Source of the DNA: an uncultured Oscillospiraceae bacterium | GTDB taxonomy: Bacteria; Bacillota; Clostridia; Oscillospirales; Oscillospiraceae | Assembly (NCBI GenBank): GCA_900759385.1 | Contig: CAAEUZ010000090.1 | Coordinates: forward strand, 1-56,562 | Length of the DNA: 56,562 nucleotides | Reading direction: 5' to 3' | Shown here: in pieces, positions 54,342 through 56,562 of the stretch | Layout of the letters: each line of letters starts with the position of its first letter | How positions within the stretch are numbered: position 1 is the first letter of the stretch | Notes under the pieces: generated by a model | The model's input: only the letters and a program-made list of their open reading frames with translations | Told to the model about the DNA's origin: nothing | Database searches by the model: none | Made by a program: the position numbers and the translations under genes

Positions 54342-54821
54342 ATGTTCCGGGAAATGCGAAGAAAAAGGCAGCAGATGCCCGAGTCCGAGGCCGTAGCCAT
54401 CCTCGAGCGCGGCAGCCACGGCGTGCTGGCCGTGCTGGGCGACGGGGGCTATCCATACGCCGTGCCAATCAGTTACGTCTATGAAGACGGAAAAATCTAC
54501 ATGCACTGTGCCAAATCCGGCCACAAGCTGGACGCCGTGCGCGCCTGTGAAAAGGCCAGCTTCTGCGTTGTTGACCAGGATGAGGTGGTGCAGGCCGAGT
54601 TTACCAGCCACTACCGCAGCGCCATAGCCTTCGGCCGCATACGCGAGATAACCGACGACGCCGAAAAGCGGCGCATGGTATCCCTCCTGGCCCGCAAGTA
54701 CTGCCCCGACCTTCCCCAGGCCGAGCACGACAAGGCTATGGAGCGTGACTGGGCGCCTCTGAACATGCTGGAACTGACCATAGAGCACCTCACTGCCAAA
54801 CAGGCCAAGGAACTCATATAA
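54342..54821 (+). CDS. NimA-like pyridoxamine-5'-phosphate-oxidase-fold flavin protein
   Basis: 159-residue split-barrel protein. GVLAVLGDGGYPYAVPISYV, KIYMHCAKSGHKLDA and KASFCVVDQDEVV are typical of the NimA/nitroimidazole-resistance-like FMN-binding family. ACAGGGAGGTCC precedes the ATG. Nim proteins can reduce 5-nitroimidazoles, but most relatives are uncharacterised and resistance should not be assumed. It has its own promoter and leader and ends at a strong terminator. Confidence 0.88.
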   Translation: MFREMRRKRQQMPESEAVAILERGSHGVLAVLGDGGYPYAVPISYVYEDGKIYMHCAKSGHKLDAVRACEKASFCVVDQDEVVQAEFTSHYRSAIAFGRIREITDDAEKRRMVSLLARKYCPDLPQAEHDKAMERDWAPLNMLELTIEHLTAKQAKELI

Positions 54822-54863
54822 CCGAATACTCTCCGCCCGCCGGGGCGCTGAATTGTGTATTAG

Positions 54864-54891
54864 GCCCGCGTTACACAACGCGGGCTTTTTT
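54864..54891 (+). terminator. Terminator after the NimA-like gene
   Basis: GCCCGCGTT and AACGCGGGC form a 9-bp stem with a 4-nt loop, followed by six T residues. Confidence 0.92.
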
Positions 54892-54984
54892 GAGGCTTTT
54901 ACTATGGGAAAGGCCGGATACGGCCTGGGCGCTCTTCCCGCCTGCCTTCATAAAGGCGGCCCAGCACCGAAAGGAGAATCCGCT

Positions 54985-56319
54985 ATGTACCAAGGCACAT
55001 CCCGCGCACTTTTCGCGCGGTTTGCCCTGCCCCAGATGGTGGGGCTGTTATTCAATTCTGTTTACGTTATAGTTGACGGCGTGTTTATCGGCCACCGGCT
55101 GGGCACGGACTCCATGGCCGCAGCCGCCGTCAGCGTACCGCTCATTGAAATACTCATCGCCCTCTCCATGGCCATTGCCTCCGGCGCCGGCGTGCTCATA
55201 TCCGGATACCTGAGCCGCGGCGAGAAGGAGCGGGCCGTGAATGTCTTCAACACGGCTTTTATCTGCGCCGTGGGGCTGGGCGTAATCATAATCATTTTCG
55301 GTAACTTGTTCATAGACGGCCTGGCCGTCCTGCTCGGCTCCACGGAGGACATCCACGGCGAGGCCACAGAGTACATGCGCTACATCGTCTCCTTTGCGCC
55401 GTTCCAGATACTCTCCTTCCTTTTGAGCGGCCTGGTGCGCAATGACGCGCGGCCCAAGCTGGCCATGATCGCCCTGGCTGTCGGCTCCTGCTCCAACATA
55501 GCCCTCGACTGGCTCTTCATGTACCCGCTCAACCTGGGCATCGGCGGCGCGGCCCTGGCCACGGCCCTGGGCCCCATCTTCAGCGTATTGATCCTCCTGC
55601 CGCACTTCATATTCAGGCGCGGACAGCTGCACTTCGCCCTTACCCGCCCGTCCATTGCCACGGTTGGGAACATCTGCTCGCTCGGCTTCCCCTCCTTCAT
55701 CATGGAGTTCACCATCGGTATAATCACTTTCGTGTACAACGCCGCCATTGTGCGCTGCGGCTACGGGGAGCTGGGACTGGCGGCATACCTGGTCATCGGC
55801 TATCTGATGCTGATCATACTCACGCTCTTTCTCGGCATGGCAGAGGGCCTGCAGCCGGTGTTCAGCCACTTCACCGGCACAGCCGAACTCAAGCGCTGCC
55901 GCGAGCTGCGCAGCTTCTCCGCCTGGGTATTTTTAGGCATGGGTATTGTCTGCTATGTGCTGATACTCTTTTTCGCCCGCTATTTCTTTGCCCTGTTCAA
56001 CCCGGACGACGCCGAACTGCTGGCCTTCCTCAACGAGCGCAGCGCCGCATACTTCTGCGGCTTCCCTCTCGCCGGTTACGGGCTGCTGATGATATCCTAC
56101 TGGCAGAGCACGCGCCGCACCGGCAAAGCCCTGGCAGTCAGCCTCTCCCGCAGCCTGATCTGGCCGCCCATCCTGGCCCTGGCCCTTCCCGCCATGTTCG
56201 GCCGCGAGACCCTCTGGCTGGTACATTCGCTAAGCGAAGTACTTGCCGCCGTCACGGCGTTCATAATAATGCTCAGCGGCGAGCGAAAAGGTTCCAGGAG
56301 GCCCAGCAACGGCGGCTGA
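54985..56319 (+). CDS. MATE-family efflux transporter (second copy)
   Basis: 444-residue protein with about 12 membrane segments. The start of the fold reads FALPQMVGLLFNSVYVIVDG and continues VFIGHRLG, a MATE/MepA-like signature distinct from the MATE at 24505-25818. CGAAAGGAGAATCCGCT precedes the ATG at 54985; upstream in-frame ATGs lie before or inside the terminator region and are unlikely. No regulator is next to it. The substrate is unknown. Confidence 0.9.
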   Translation: MYQGTSRALFARFALPQMVGLLFNSVYVIVDGVFIGHRLGTDSMAAAAVSVPLIEILIALSMAIASGAGVLISGYLSRGEKERAVNVFNTAFICAVGLGVIIIIFGNLFIDGLAVLLGSTEDIHGEATEYMRYIVSFAPFQILSFLLSGLVRNDARPKLAMIALAVGSCSNIALDWLFMYPLNLGIGGAALATALGPIFSVLILLPHFIFRRGQLHFALTRPSIATVGNICSLGFPSFIMEFTIGIITFVYNAAIVRCGYGELGLAAYLVIGYLMLIILTLFLGMAEGLQPVFSHFTGTAELKRCRELRSFSAWVFLGMGIVCYVLILFFARYFFALFNPDDAELLAFLNERSAAYFCGFPLAGYGLLMISYWQSTRRTGKALAVSLSRSLIWPPILALALPAMFGRETLWLVHSLSEVLAAVTAFIIMLSGERKGSRRPSNGG

Positions 56320-56329
56320 CGCCGTGCGT

Positions 56330-56562
56330 ATGGGCGCAAACCGGCGGCAGTTTGACACCGCGGCGGTCATTTTTGCGTCCAGCGCACGCCCCGCGTTCGC
56401 GGCGCTTGCGCGCCGCATGTATAAAGGGAAAGGGCCCACTGTACATCAGCCACCCAGCGGCAAGCGCAGCGATGCCTCGGAACTCACCATAACGGCCGAA
56501 CGCCCCGCATCCACACCAGTTCGCGCCAAACCCAAGCGGCGTCCGGCGGCAAAGCCGCCGCA
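56330..56562 (+). CDS. Possible partial ORF at the window edge
   Basis: An open frame from the ATG at 56330 to the end of the window, at least 77 codons, 10 nt after the MATE stop. The product is Arg/Ala/Pro-rich (GANRRQFDTAAVIFAS at the start) and is not recognised. The ribosome binding site is weak and high GC makes chance frames common. The last 20 bases can fold as GGCGGC-AAA-GCCGCC, so this could equally be non-coding. Confidence 0.25.
   Translation, partial: MGANRRQFDTAAVIFASSARPAFAALARRMYKGKGPTVHQPPSGKRSDASELTITAERPASTPVRAKPKRRPAAKPP

Overview
The window looks like a chromosomal segment of a GC-rich gut Firmicute of the class Clostridia, most likely near the Oscillospiraceae (inference). 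The grounds are the str operon order rpsL-rpsG-fusA-tuf, an FtsEX plus PcsB-type hydrolase operon, RNase M5, a DUF421/DUF4363 pair, a tiny cysteine-rich membrane protein, SLH surface anchoring, strong Shine-Dalgarno sites and frequent use of the ATA isoleucine codon despite high GC. No rRNA is present; two tRNA genes (Asp, Thr) are.

Layout. 1-5.5 kb: ftsE-ftsX-pcsB-like division operon, a CdaR/PucR-type regulator, an RsuA-family pseudouridine synthase and a DUF4830-like membrane protein. 5.7-10.3 kb: the str operon. 10.4-14.6 kb: an M15 peptidase, a phosphate butyryl/acetyltransferase, a truncated NapH-like ferredoxin-type membrane gene and mltG. 14.7-20.7 kb: a Cys-rich micro-protein, then a leftward run guaB, sir2, tagA, tmk, 5-formyl-THF cyclo-ligase, and an ogg-nudix repair pair. 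20.7-26.3 kb: GNAT, MBL hydrolase, zinc-ribbon protein, tRNA-Asp and tRNA-Thr, a degenerate polysaccharide deacetylase, marR-MATE, and an ATC-hydrolase-family gene. 26.5-30.8 kb: a 1339-residue three-module SLH surface protein with a small membrane partner.

31.13-41.17 kb is the most distinctive part: a roughly 10 kb integrated element lodged in the 3' end of guaA. It is bounded by a 13-bp direct repeat matching the last codons and stop of guaA. It carries a small DUF6061-like ORF, a LacI regulator divergent from a maltose/maltodextrin-type ABC importer (binding lipoprotein plus two permeases, no ATPase) and a cytoplasmic GH13 enzyme, then RepA-like ATPase, Xis-like HTH, XRE repressor and a tyrosine integrase broken by a one-base frameshift. 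The old guaA terminator is stranded about 10 kb away at 31.07-31.11 kb. The element reads as a maltodextrin-utilisation island now probably fixed in place.

41.2-56.6 kb: guaA lacking its amidotransferase domain, DUF421/DUF4363, nrdR, comEC-holA-rnmV, a DUF1537 kinase with an upstream lipoprotein, alaS-HIT, a NimA-like flavin protein with a structured leader, a second MATE transporter, and an uncertain open frame at the window edge.
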